A stretch of DNA of 64,000 nucleotides, taken from assembly GCA_964486935.1 (NCBI GenBank), contig CAZAPG010000017.1:59197-123196 (forward strand), given 5' to 3'. Source of the DNA: CAZAPG01 sp964486935 (GTDB lineage: Bacteria; Chloroflexota; Anaerolineae; 4572-78; J111). The notes under the pieces were generated by a model. It saw only the letters and a program-made list of their open reading frames with translations, searched no databases and was not told the origin of the DNA. A program made the translations under genes and the position numbers. Shown piece after piece: positions 15,304-24,600 of this stretch (position 1 is its first letter; every line of letters starts with the position of its first letter).

Positions 15304-16773
15304 TTAACTTTGCAAAATTTCACTCAATTCCCGGTCAATCGGGCCTGGCAACGCCTCAGCCCGATGCTCGTTCATTAAGTTTAACGTTGTCTCGCGCAAA
15401 CGATTGTCGAGAGCTTTTGCCCCTTGCTCCTGCCACTTACTCAGTCGCTGGCGGTCAAAGAGTTGCGGCAACCACAATTCGCGCCAATGGGTCATGGTAT
15501 GCGGGTGAGTTAAAAATTCGCCACCCGGCCCAACGTGGTGGATGACATCCACGGCTAACGCTTCGGTATCAATGCGTACCCCGGCCATAAATCGCCGGTT
15601 CATCGAGATAAGCTCATTGGTCAACACCATCATTTCCGGCGAGCCGGTGAGGCCGCTTTCAAGATACCCCACATCGTGATTAAGATTGGTTTGGGCCAGC
15701 AGCGCCACCTGCACCGAAAACTGGGCGTCGGCGGCTGCCTGGCCATCGACCACTTTGCTATCGCTGTGTCCCCCGTAACCCCAAACCGGCAGTTTATAAA
15801 AGCGCCCCATCTCGGCGGCCAACACCCGCGCCAGTTGAAACTCTGGCGCGCCGTAAACGCTGATCATCTCTTTCATATCCAGGTGGTGAACGCCGTGTCC
15901 GTAAAGAAACGGCGCTCCAGATTTTTTGAGTTGATGAATTACCAGACTGCTGAGGATTTCGGCGTTGCCCAAAGCCACTGCTCCGGCGATGGTAATAGGC
16001 GCCGTGCCACCCATCATTGGGGCCGGCGAGTGGGTAACTGGAATGGCGTGTTCGGCGCAAAACAGAAGTTTATCCGTGGCATCTTTGGCGTGTTGCAGCG
16101 GTGAACTGGGTTCAGAGTAGAGCAAAAGATTAGGATATTGGGCCAGTTTAGCGGTTCCACCCGCCACGGCTGCGGCCATTGCGGCCATAGCTTCGATGTC
16201 GGCCAGGTTGTCGCACACAAAGACAATGGGTTTGGTAGTGTGCCGCAGCATTGTGGCAAATTGATAGCGGTAATGTCGCTCGCCCGGCACATCCTGGGGA
16301 ATACCTACCGACATGACAAAGCCGAGTTCGGGCAAGGCATCGCACAGGCGATAGCAGGCGGCAAGATCGGCCAGTTGATAAGCCCGGTGACAACCGGTTT
16401 GCGGGTCAAGATAATGGAGTGTATCTGAGCCGGGGCCAAAATAAACGTGCCGGCCATCAAGTTTGATGGCAACCTCATCTGTGCCCCGCCGGTACAGGTT
16501 GAATGAACCGGGGGCCGAGGCCAGCGCCCACTCTACCAGCGAGGGAGAAATTTTGACCAGCTCGCCAACAACGACAGCTCCAGCCTGGCGCAAAAGGGTA
16601 CGGGCGGCCTTGTTGTAAACCAGCACCCCGGTTTTGCGCAGAATCTCGCACGAGGCTTGATGAATTTTCAGGCAATCCGCTCTGTCCAGCATGGTAAGCC
16701 TGGGGCGAAGATGAGGCAAGTTGGGTAAGGGCGCGGCTACGCGCATTGGGGTTCTACGCCGACGATGTTTCAT
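15304..16773 (-). CDS. Trimethylamine methyltransferase (MttB) family protein, non-pyrrolysine
   Basis: About 489 residues from the ATG at 16773, which follows a GAGAGGAG ribosome site. The sequence is of the MttB superfamily (KTGVLVYN, YFGPGSDTLHYLD, SVGIPQDVPGERHYRYQFATMLRHTTKPI, GYLESGLTGSPEMMVL, HVGPGGEFLTHPHTM). The whole frame is open without an internal TAG, so it is a pyrrolysine-free member like MtgB and relatives, which demethylate glycine betaine, proline betaine or carnitine and pass the methyl to a corrinoid protein. No corrinoid protein or reactivase is next to it here. It is followed by the molybdopterin oxidoreductase, which may act on the same or a derived compound; that is inference. 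Confidence 0.85.
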   Translation of the reverse strand: MKHRRRRTPMRVAAPLPNLPHLRPRLTMLDRADCLKIHQASCEILRKTGVLVYNKAARTLLRQAGAVVVGELVKISPSLVEWALASAPGSFNLYRRGTDEVAIKLDGRHVYFGPGSDTLHYLDPQTGCHRAYQLADLAACYRLCDALPELGFVMSVGIPQDVPGERHYRYQFATMLRHTTKPIVFVCDNLADIEAMAAMAAAVAGGTAKLAQYPNLLLYSEPSSPLQHAKDATDKLLFCAEHAIPVTHSPAPMMGGTAPITIAGAVALGNAEILSSLVIHQLKKSGAPFLYGHGVHHLDMKEMISVYGAPEFQLARVLAAEMGRFYKLPVWGYGGHSDSKVVDGQAAADAQFSVQVALLAQTNLNHDVGYLESGLTGSPEMMVLTNELISMNRRFMAGVRIDTEALAVDVIHHVGPGGEFLTHPHTMTHWRELWLPQLFDRQRLSKWQEQGAKALDNRLRETTLNLMNEHRAEALPGPIDRELSEILQS

Positions 16774-17101
16774 TTTAGCTCCTCTCTGTAATGATGATTT
16801 GGCATAAGGCGCAACCACGCCAAAATGCCTGTTTTCTCTTGTTGTACAGTATAAATTTGTTCCGGGCGGCTGATAAGTGATATTTGTCGGGGTTATTTAC
16901 GACTTTTGTCATGAGCAGATTGGCAAGGCGCTCAGCTTGCGATGCCGAGTGGTCATTGCTCTTTTTAAACACGGCTCCGCTCACCAGCTGGGCAAAATCT
17001 ACAACAACAACTACTTTAGAAATTCCTATTTTGTGATTAAAATGTGGTAAGATGTAAGTAACCCTGTTCAGAATAGGTTGATTTTGTTTTTGGGGGTAAA
17101 T

Positions 17102-19804
17102 ATGGCCGGTAAAGTAGATTTAATAAAACAGGATATTGCGACAGCCAGAAAACTTGGCGGCCAATTGTTGGGAGTGCTTCAGTTTAATGGCTGGTTTATA
17201 TTGCTAGATTTGGCGCTTTTGATAACCGCTATTCTTATGATTGTAACCCCGGCTAAAGTGCTGTTCTTTCATATTGTTTTTATTTTGCTCACGCTGGGGG
17301 CTTTTTACTGGTTGTTTCGCGCATTTGCCATCCGCGCAGTTTTTTGGGTGGCAGTTACAACCATTGTGGTTATTTTGGCAATTGTTGCCGGCGAAACCCA
17401 GGTTGAAGAGATTATAGAAATACCCCTGTTAACTTCTGTTCTCATTTTGGTTTTTGTAATTGCCGAGCAGCGCTCGAGTGCGGAAGATGCGCTACGACAA
17501 AGCGAAGAGCGGTATCACACCCTGTTTGATAACCTTTTCAAAGAGTCTCAAGATGCCATTTTTATCACCGATAAAGAAAATAAAATCCTAGATATCAATC
17601 AATCTATGATTGAGCTTTTTGATTATGACAAAAACGAAATTTTAGGGCTAAATTATCAAGATGTTTTTATTCGCAATGGCGCTGCTCTTGAGTTTCAGCG
17701 TACTATTGACCAACAGGGATTTGTGAGGGATTTTGAAGTAGATTTTTACAAGAAAAACGGCGATAGAATGTATTTTCTGTTAACCATCAGCGAATGGCGG
17801 GCTAACGATGATGCCATTTTAGGTTTCCAAGGAATCATCCGAGATGTGACTCAACAAAAACAGGCCGAAACCTCGCTGCGTGAAAGTGAAGAGCGATATC
17901 GCCGGCTGGTAGAACTATCTTTTGAGGGCGTGGTTGTGCATAGCGAGGGGAAATTTTTGTATGCAAACGGGCCGGCAACCAAAATTGTCGGGTCGGCTAA
18001 TCCTCATGACCTCATCGGCAAACCCATCTTAAATTTTGTTCATCCAGATTATTTGGAAGTCGTCAAAGAACGTGTCCAACAGGCCACTCAAAGCGGAGTA
18101 GGCGCGCCCCTGGTTGAAGAAAAATTTCTGCGGCCGGATGGCACCGGCGTAGATGTAGAGGTTGCCGCCGTACCTATTACTTATCATGGCAAACCGGCTA
18201 TCCAAACGGTTTTTAGAGATATTACCCCGCGTAAAAAGGCCGAAATTGAAAAAGAAAAGCTATTGGCCACCGAACATGAACAGCGATTATTGGCTGAAAC
18301 TCTGGGCGAGGTTTTTTTGGCGCTAACGGCTCAAACCAGCTACGAAACCGTCCTTGATGAAATTTTGCGACAGGTACAACGGGTCGTCTCGCACAGCGCT
18401 GCAAACATTGTGTTATTGCAAAACAATAAACTGCGAATAGCGCGTTTCAAAGGATATCACACAGCCGAAAGCCAGCAGTTAATTTCAAACCTGGAGCAGT
18501 TGCTCCAGGATTATCCGCTGGACGCTCAGGTGGTGCAATCTCGGCAACCGCTGGTTGTGCCCGATACCGGCCAGAATGCTCAGTGGGTAACAATTTCTCA
18601 AACAGCCTGGATTAAATCTTTTGTGGCTGTACCCATTTGCTTGCGCGACCGCGTTTTGGGCTTACTCCGGTTAGATAGCGATACCCCTAATAAATTTTCA
18701 ATGAAAGATGCCGCCCGGCTGTTGCCGCTGGCGCATGCAGCCGCCATTGCGCTAGAAAACGCTCGCCTTTACGACCAGGCCCGCCAAGAAATTGCCGAGC
18801 GAGTTGAGGTGGAACGTGAGTTGCGCCAGATAGCCGCTAAAAATCAGGCTATATTAGATGCTATTCCTGACTCGATTTTTCACCTTGACCGCGAAGGGCG
18901 AATTGTAGATTATAAAATCCACGATGGTAACTTGACCTTTGAAATGTTCGGCGAAGCTGGCATCGACAAAACATTGGCTAACTTGCCCTGGTTTTCTCCC
19001 AGCCTGGTTGATTTGTTTTTGCATAACATTGATAAAACACTCACTACCGGCGAAACACAAATTTTTGAATTTCAACTCCGTTTTCCAACCGACACCAGAG
19101 ATTTTGAAACGTGGCTGGTGATGAGTCATGAAAACGAGGTTTTAGCCATAGTGCGCGACGTAACCGAGCGTAAAGCCCGCGAAGCTGCGGTTGAAAAGGA
19201 ACGCTCGCGCATGGCCCGTGATTTGCACGACTCGTTAGGCCAGAATTTGGGGTATCTGCGTTTAAAGCTTGATGAGTCCGCAAGCAAGGGTGACGAACTC
19301 TATACCGCATCTCTTAAACGGGATTTGATTGAAATGCGCGATGTTGCCAACGATGCCTATGAGCTGGTCAGAAATATTCTGGCGGCTGCCCGGCCATCCA
19401 ACTCTACCGATTTGGCCTCGGCGCTGTTGGCCCAGGCCAGGCTATTTGGACACAGAGCGCACTTTGAAATTAGTTTAACAACCGAAGGCCAGCCCCGGAC
19501 GCTCTCTCCGGTGGTGCAACAACAAGTCCTTTATATTTTTCAAGAGGCGCTGAGTAATGTGGAAAAACATGCCAGGGCCGACCGGGTTGATTTTAACCTG
19601 GTTTGGACTGAAGAGCAGCTATTAATCAAACTTACCGATAACGGTTGCGGTTTTGAAACAAATGCGCCTCGCTCAACGGGCCATTATGGGCTGACTATCA
19701 TGCAAGAACGCGCCGAAGACATTCAGAGCTTTCTTTCCGTATCATCAACCCCTGGCCATGGAGCCACGCTGGTTTTGCAACTTCCGCTGCCTGTCGCCTT
19801 TTAA
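17102..19804 (+). CDS. PAS/GAF sensor histidine kinase (NarL-type)
   Basis: About 900 residues from the ATG at 17102. Four membrane helices (residues ~28-125) with almost no extracytoplasmic loop are followed by two PAS domains (~140-260 and ~260-380), a GAF domain (~395-560), a third PAS (~580-695) and a HisKA_3/HATPase_c core. The phosphoacceptor is H709 in MARDLHDSLGQNLG; the ATP lid has DNGCGF and GHGATL. It autophosphorylates and passes phosphate to a NarL/LuxR-type regulator, surely the one encoded next. The signal is probably cytoplasmic or redox, sensed by PAS/GAF. An in-frame TTG exists at 17078 but GGGGGT before the ATG supports this start. It opens the plus-strand block that leads into the copper cluster. 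Confidence 0.9.
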   Translation: MAGKVDLIKQDIATARKLGGQLLGVLQFNGWFILLDLALLITAILMIVTPAKVLFFHIVFILLTLGAFYWLFRAFAIRAVFWVAVTTIVVILAIVAGETQVEEIIEIPLLTSVLILVFVIAEQRSSAEDALRQSEERYHTLFDNLFKESQDAIFITDKENKILDINQSMIELFDYDKNEILGLNYQDVFIRNGAALEFQRTIDQQGFVRDFEVDFYKKNGDRMYFLLTISEWRANDDAILGFQGIIRDVTQQKQAETSLRESEERYRRLVELSFEGVVVHSEGKFLYANGPATKIVGSANPHDLIGKPILNFVHPDYLEVVKERVQQATQSGVGAPLVEEKFLRPDGTGVDVEVAAVPITYHGKPAIQTVFRDITPRKKAEIEKEKLLATEHEQRLLAETLGEVFLALTAQTSYETVLDEILRQVQRVVSHSAANIVLLQNNKLRIARFKGYHTAESQQLISNLEQLLQDYPLDAQVVQSRQPLVVPDTGQNAQWVTISQTAWIKSFVAVPICLRDRVLGLLRLDSDTPNKFSMKDAARLLPLAHAAAIALENARLYDQARQEIAERVEVERELRQIAAKNQAILDAIPDSIFHLDREGRIVDYKIHDGNLTFEMFGEAGIDKTLANLPWFSPSLVDLFLHNIDKTLTTGETQIFEFQLRFPTDTRDFETWLVMSHENEVLAIVRDVTERKAREAAVEKERSRMARDLHDSLGQNLGYLRLKLDESASKGDELYTASLKRDLIEMRDVANDAYELVRNILAAARPSNSTDLASALLAQARLFGHRAHFEISLTTEGQPRTLSPVVQQQVLYIFQEALSNVEKHARADRVDFNLVWTEEQLLIKLTDNGCGFETNAPRSTGHYGLTIMQERAEDIQSFLSVSSTPGHGATLVLQLPLPVAF

Positions 19805-19832
19805 AACCCCAACAAAATACGCCATTTGACTG

Positions 19833-19861
19833 AGCCGGTCAGGCTTTAGCGATAAGCTAAA
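19833..19861 (+). other. Two small adjacent hairpins between kinase and regulator
   Basis: AGCC (19833-19836) pairs with GGCT (19842-19845), and TTTAGC (19845-19850) pairs with GCTAAA (19856-19861). They lie in the 169-base gap between the kinase stop and the regulator start. There is no T-run, so this is not a standard terminator; it may stabilise the message or be chance. Confidence 0.25.
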
Positions 19862-19973
19862 AGATATAAATCTGCTGCCACCCCTGGATAATCCGGCCAA
19901 AATTTGATATATTAAAGCTGTACAAAACTTTGTTTAGCCGGTTGTAATAATATTCTAAAAAGTTGGCTAACAA

Positions 19974-20618
19974 ATGGTCAAAATATTGCTTGTTGACGAT
20001 CACGTTCTTTTTAGAGAAGGGCTGGTTGGCTTGTTAGATAGCCAGCCCGATTTTCAGGTAATAGCTCAAGCCGGTTCTGTAGCCGAAGCCAGAAGGTTGG
20101 CCCGTGACCTGAAGCCCGATATTATTCTGATGGATTTTGGCCTGCCCGATGGCACCGGCCTGGATGCCACCCATGCTATTTTAGGAGACAACCCGGATAT
20201 CAAAATTGTATTCCTGACTGTGCACGAGGAAGATGACCGGCTGTTTGCCGCCATTAGAAGCGGGGCCAAAGGATATCTGTTAAAAAATGTTCCTATCTCA
20301 AAATTGCTATCCTTTCTGCGTGGAGTAGAACGCGGCGAAGTCGCTATTTCTCCGGCAATGACCAGCCGCATTTTTGATGAATTTGCTCGCATGGAGTCGC
20401 CCTCTCGTGACCTGACCGCCTCTGAGGAACTCACCACCCGCGAGTTGGAAGTTTTACAAGAGTTAGTAACCGGCGCAACCAACCGCATTATTGCCGATCG
20501 CCTGTTTATTGCTGAAAATACGGTTAAAAACCACGTGCGTAATATTTTAACCAAACTAAACCTCAAAAATCGGCGCGAGGCCGCCGAATACGCCCGCCAG
20601 CACTTTAAATCCCCATAA
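19974..20618 (+). CDS. NarL/LuxR-type response regulator
   Basis: A 214-residue protein with a receiver domain (D8-D9 acidic pair, phosphoacceptor D54 in LMDFGLPDG, T82, K104) and a C-terminal LuxR helix-turn-helix at ~150-212 (TTRELEVLQELVTGATNRIIADRLFIAENTVKNHV is the region, with the typical VKNHVRNIL recognition helix). All key residues are present, so it should be phosphorylated by the kinase encoded 169 bases upstream and bind DNA as a dimer. Targets are unknown; the following surface/copper cluster is the natural candidate by position. A strong terminator lies about 240 bases downstream. Confidence 0.92.
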   Translation: MVKILLVDDHVLFREGLVGLLDSQPDFQVIAQAGSVAEARRLARDLKPDIILMDFGLPDGTGLDATHAILGDNPDIKIVFLTVHEEDDRLFAAIRSGAKGYLLKNVPISKLLSFLRGVERGEVAISPAMTSRIFDEFARMESPSRDLTASEELTTRELEVLQELVTGATNRIIADRLFIAENTVKNHVRNILTKLNLKNRREAAEYARQHFKSP

Positions 20619-20856
20619 ATCCCTGCCCAAAAATAATTCATTGCCAGCTTCATTATAATAATTAGCCTCAAAACCGGGCAAGCTCTGCCAGGGTTTACGC
20701 CCAAACCAACCTCACCATCACTTATTGACAGACAAAAGATGGCAAGCGCGCCAACGTGAAGAATTTGGGAGACCGGTAGTTACAGGTAAACAACTACTTG
20801 CCTCGTAGTTATTTTTGATAGTTCCAATAGTTCCAAATAACTAATTCTTACTGCTC
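20619..20856. other. Non-coding interval upstream of the terminator
   Basis: No gene or known RNA is recognised between the regulator stop and the terminator. The stretch around 20772-20817 has repeated GTAGTT/AACTAC words (GGTAGTTACAGG, CAACTACTTGCC, CGTAGTTATT) that can pair in more than one way with the terminator-proximal segment, but no defined riboswitch family is evident. Confidence 0.3.
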
Positions 20857-20884
20857 AGGACTATCCCGGAGATAGTCCTTTTTT
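20857..20884 (+). terminator. Rho-independent terminator
   Basis: AGGACTATC (20857-20865) pairs perfectly with GATAGTCCT (20871-20879) around the loop CCGGA, followed by TTTTT. It ends the kinase/regulator transcript or attenuates entry to the gene starting at 21053. Confidence 0.88.
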
Positions 20885-21052
20885 AGTTCCACTTATATAG
20901 CCTTGAGCTATCAACAAAAGGCCCGCAACTTAATATACTTCAATGGTAAATAAATGCCCCTGACCGCGCCCAAACTGTAAAACTTTTTAGACTACCCGAC
21001 CAATATCGAACCCTTAAAGACCACAAGCCACCTGACTAAAGGAAACAACAGC

Positions 21053-21556
21053 GTGATCTCGCACTCTTTTCAGGAAGAGCTGATTTTTGTCATAGCAATT
21101 GGTTTGACTCTAAGCGTTGCGCTGGCCTGGTTGGTTCAAACAAAGCTAAAAGTAAATGCTGAAGTTAACAATACAATGCAGGCTGAAATCAAACAGCGGG
21201 TTCTGGTGGTCGAAAACAAACTTTTGTTGGGCGCGGGTCTGGAGATGCTGTTGCAGCAAAATGACAATTTAGAGGTAATTGGCATCTCACCTGGCAATGA
21301 AGAAGAGTTAATCCGTGAAATTCGCTATTTTAACCCATCCGTAATCATTATAGATGAAACCACCTACCTGACCCATACCCTGCGCCTGCTGGCGTTACTT
21401 AGAAAATTTCATGAGTTGCGGCTGGTAATTGTGAGCGCCAACGACAACCTGATCCATATCTACCACAAGCATAATCTGTTGCTCACTAAACCGGCAGACT
21501 TAATCAACATTGTGCTTCAAAACTACAGCCAAATGTACTGGGAAAGGGGAGAATAA
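21053..21556 (+). CDS. Membrane-tethered degenerate receiver-domain protein
   Basis: A 167-residue protein starting at GTG, with AAAGGAAAC upstream. One membrane helix (residues ~9-28) precedes a domain with the strand/helix order of a response-regulator receiver: RVLVVENKLLLGAGLEMLL, NPSVIIIDETTY with D101 in the phosphoacceptor position, LVIVSAND with Ser in place of the conserved Thr, and K146. The acidic pair that binds magnesium is replaced by V53-E54-N55, so normal phosphorylation is doubtful. There is no output domain. It may bind the neighbouring kinase or regulator as a pseudo-receiver. The giant surface protein starts 80 bases downstream, so both are probably cotranscribed. Confidence 0.7.
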   Translation: MISHSFQEELIFVIAIGLTLSVALAWLVQTKLKVNAEVNNTMQAEIKQRVLVVENKLLLGAGLEMLLQQNDNLEVIGISPGNEEELIREIRYFNPSVIIIDETTYLTHTLRLLALLRKFHELRLVIVSANDNLIHIYHKHNLLLTKPADLINIVLQNYSQMYWERGE

Positions 21557-21636
21557 TAGATGGCAAATGAAAGCTGAAACGTTTTAACTTCTTAAGAACG
21601 CTTGGCACTCAATAACTTCAGGAGAGGAGGTAGTTT

Positions 21637-24600
21637 ATGAGATTGCCCGCAAGTGCAAGCAAAAAACAGCAGAGACGGCTCTTGTATCGTCTCGTTGTGG
21701 TGTTTATCTTACTAATCATTGTCGTTGGAGCAAAAGCCTCTATTTTTGTGCCGCATCCGGCCCAGGCCCAGGAACCAACCACCGAGCCTGCCGCCGACCC
21801 GGCCACCGAACAAACAACCAACCCAACCGCCGAGCCAACGGCAGAACCCCAGGCCAGCCCCACGGTTGACCCAACCGGCGAACCGGCCACAGCCCCAACC
21901 ACCGAACCCCCGGCCACCGAGCAACCGCCGGCCACCACCGAACCTACAACCCAGCCTACCACCGAACCCCCGGCCAACCCAACCGCCGAACCCACCACCC
22001 AACCACCGGCCACCGAGCAACCACCGGCCACCGCCGAACCCACCACCCAGCCCACCGGCGAGCCTACCACCCAACCCACCACTCAACCTACAGTTGAAGC
22101 CAGCCCTACCCTGACCCCTACCGTGGAAGCAGCGCCAACCCTCACCCCCACGGTTGAGGCCAGCCCCACCCTGACTCCAACCACAGAGTTGACCGATACC
22201 GTGACAGCAGAGGCGCAGGCATTGCCCAAAGCCGCCTTTGCCGCCACTGCCGGAGACTATACCATCCAATTAATTGTCAAAGAATATGTTGACGGCGCAC
22301 CCGTACCGGGCACCGGCCCCGCTATCAGCCAATTTACTTTCCTGGTTAATGAGGATAATGCCGGCGAAGCCAACAACGCCAGCAACATGCCCTCTACCAC
22401 GCCCATGGCCAGCCACAGTCCGGTGGTGGCCACCGGCAACGAGACTGTCCCGCTAACGCTGGATAACGGCCGCTACCTTATTACCGTGCGGGCCGATGGC
22501 TACAAACTGGGCGGCCAGCACGTGACGGTATCCAACGGCGGGCAGGGTGTGTTGATTGAGTTAGTTAAAGACCCGCTGCCGCTCTCAAAAATTAGAGTGC
22601 ACGCCTTCCATGATAACCAGCCCGTAAATGGTGAAAACGACATCCCCGTAGAGCAGGGTTTGAGCGGCTTCCACGTGGTTGTTGAAGATACCGTAGGCGA
22701 GGTAACGGTTGACTGGTTTGGCAACCCGCTCTGCACCAACTACGAGCACAACCCCGACGGTACCATCAAAATGAACGGCGACGAGCCGGTCATCGACGGC
22801 GGCAACCCCGGCGGCTACTGCAAAACAGATAGCAACGGCGACCTGCTGGTCGACGCCCTGCCGCGCGGCAAATACGAGGTGCTGGTCATCCCGCCCGATG
22901 GCTCGGACTGGGTCCAGACCACCACCATCGAAGGCACGCCCGTGATTGACGCCTGGATTTACGAAGGCAACGATGGCTACAGCCCCCGCGAGGGCTTTCA
23001 GGTGGCCGGCGTGTGGGTTGGCTTTGTAGAGCCGATGAACTTTGGCGACGGCGACAGCATTCCCGCCGGCAGCGGCAGCATCCACGGCACCGTCAGAACC
23101 ATCGAAGAGTGGACCCCGCCCCAGGCCCCCGCCCCGCCGCTGGTTTTAACCGACCCGATTGACCGCCCCTGGATTGCCCTGACCGATATTGGCAATACCG
23201 ACCGCCAGGTCTATCTGGGGCGCGGCGGCTCAAATGGCGTCTTCAATATTTCCGGCGTGCCCGACGGCACCTACCAGATGGCCATTTGGGACGAGAACCT
23301 GGATTACATCATCGCTTTTTACACCGTGCAAATCCCCGAAGCTCCGGTTTTTGATAACGATAACAATCCGCGTACGGTTGATATGAATGGCATGAACCCC
23401 AACGGCGACGGCGTGGGCGTTCCGCGCTGGTTTGGCTGGTTCTCCGGGTATGTCTTTTTGGATAAAAACCAAAACGGCCTGCGCGAGTCCGGCGAAGAAG
23501 GATTACCCGGCGTAGGCCTGGCCATGCGCTTCCGCGATGGCTCCCTGCGGTACGGCGCTGTTTCCGATAACAGCGGCTTCTACGAGTTCCCCGAAGTGTT
23601 TGAACTGGAGAAGTTCTACGTAACCGAAGTGGGCTTTACCAACATGGGCTACACCGGCGCGCTGATCCACGATGAGTTTGAACCGTATGACCCCAATAAC
23701 CCGAATAGTTACGAACATATCGACGGAGCGCTGACCGTCTCAAACCTCAACTGGGCGGCCAAGCGGACCACCGTAGACTGGGGTAAATACGCTTACGGCG
23801 ATAACCAAAATGGCGGCATCTCCGGTATTGTCCAGTATGCCACCACCCGCAACGAGTTTGAGGCCAGACTCCAGGCCACCGAAGATTACGAGCCGGGTGT
23901 CCCCAACGTTACCGTGCGGCTGTATACCCAAAACCCCAATTACAACCCCGCCGCTCTGCCCGGCGAGCCAAATTCAGACCCCCGCGGCCTGCTGATTAAT
24001 GAAACCCAAACCGACGCCTGGGAACATCCCGCCGGCTGCGATGCTACCGACTCCGCCGGTACGCCGATTACCACCGGAATACACCCCTGGATGGCCGACA
24101 ACTGTATCGAGGTGCCCAACATCTCCAACGAGGTCAAAGAAGGCGTCTTTGACGGCGGCTACGCCTTTGAAACTATCTGCCCCGGCGGCATCCAGCCCGG
24201 CGACTCTTGCGAAGGTAGCGTTGATGAAATTACCATACCTTCCGGCGACTACATTGTCGAAGTGGTTCCGCCGGCCGGCTACAAAATTGTAACCGAAGAG
24301 GACCTGAACACCGCCGACGGCAACGCCCTGGTTCCGGCCCTGCCGCCTTCCGGCTGCGTAGGCGATCGCTACCTGATGAACGTGCCGGATGATTATGGCA
24401 GCCCCTTCGATGCCTACGTTGATACCGACCTGCTCAACCCCATTCCGGGCATTGATCCTATGCCTCTATGCGACCGCAGAGCCGTGCGCCTGCGCGAGCA
24501 CCAAAACGCGGCGGCAGATTTTTACCTGATGACCGACAACGCCGTGCCAATTCCGGGCCGCATCTACGGCTTCTTGCTGGATGACCTGAACATAGAAACC

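Noticed and set aside
15304..16773. Pyrrolysine codon in the MttB-family gene
   Set aside because: The frame has no internal TAG; it belongs to the non-pyrrolysine branch.
21618..22270. Gly-rich minus-strand open frames and possible tandem repeat array
   Set aside because: They are the reverse of the T/P/E-rich coding repeat in the giant surface protein; spacing is irregular, so it is not a CRISPR array.
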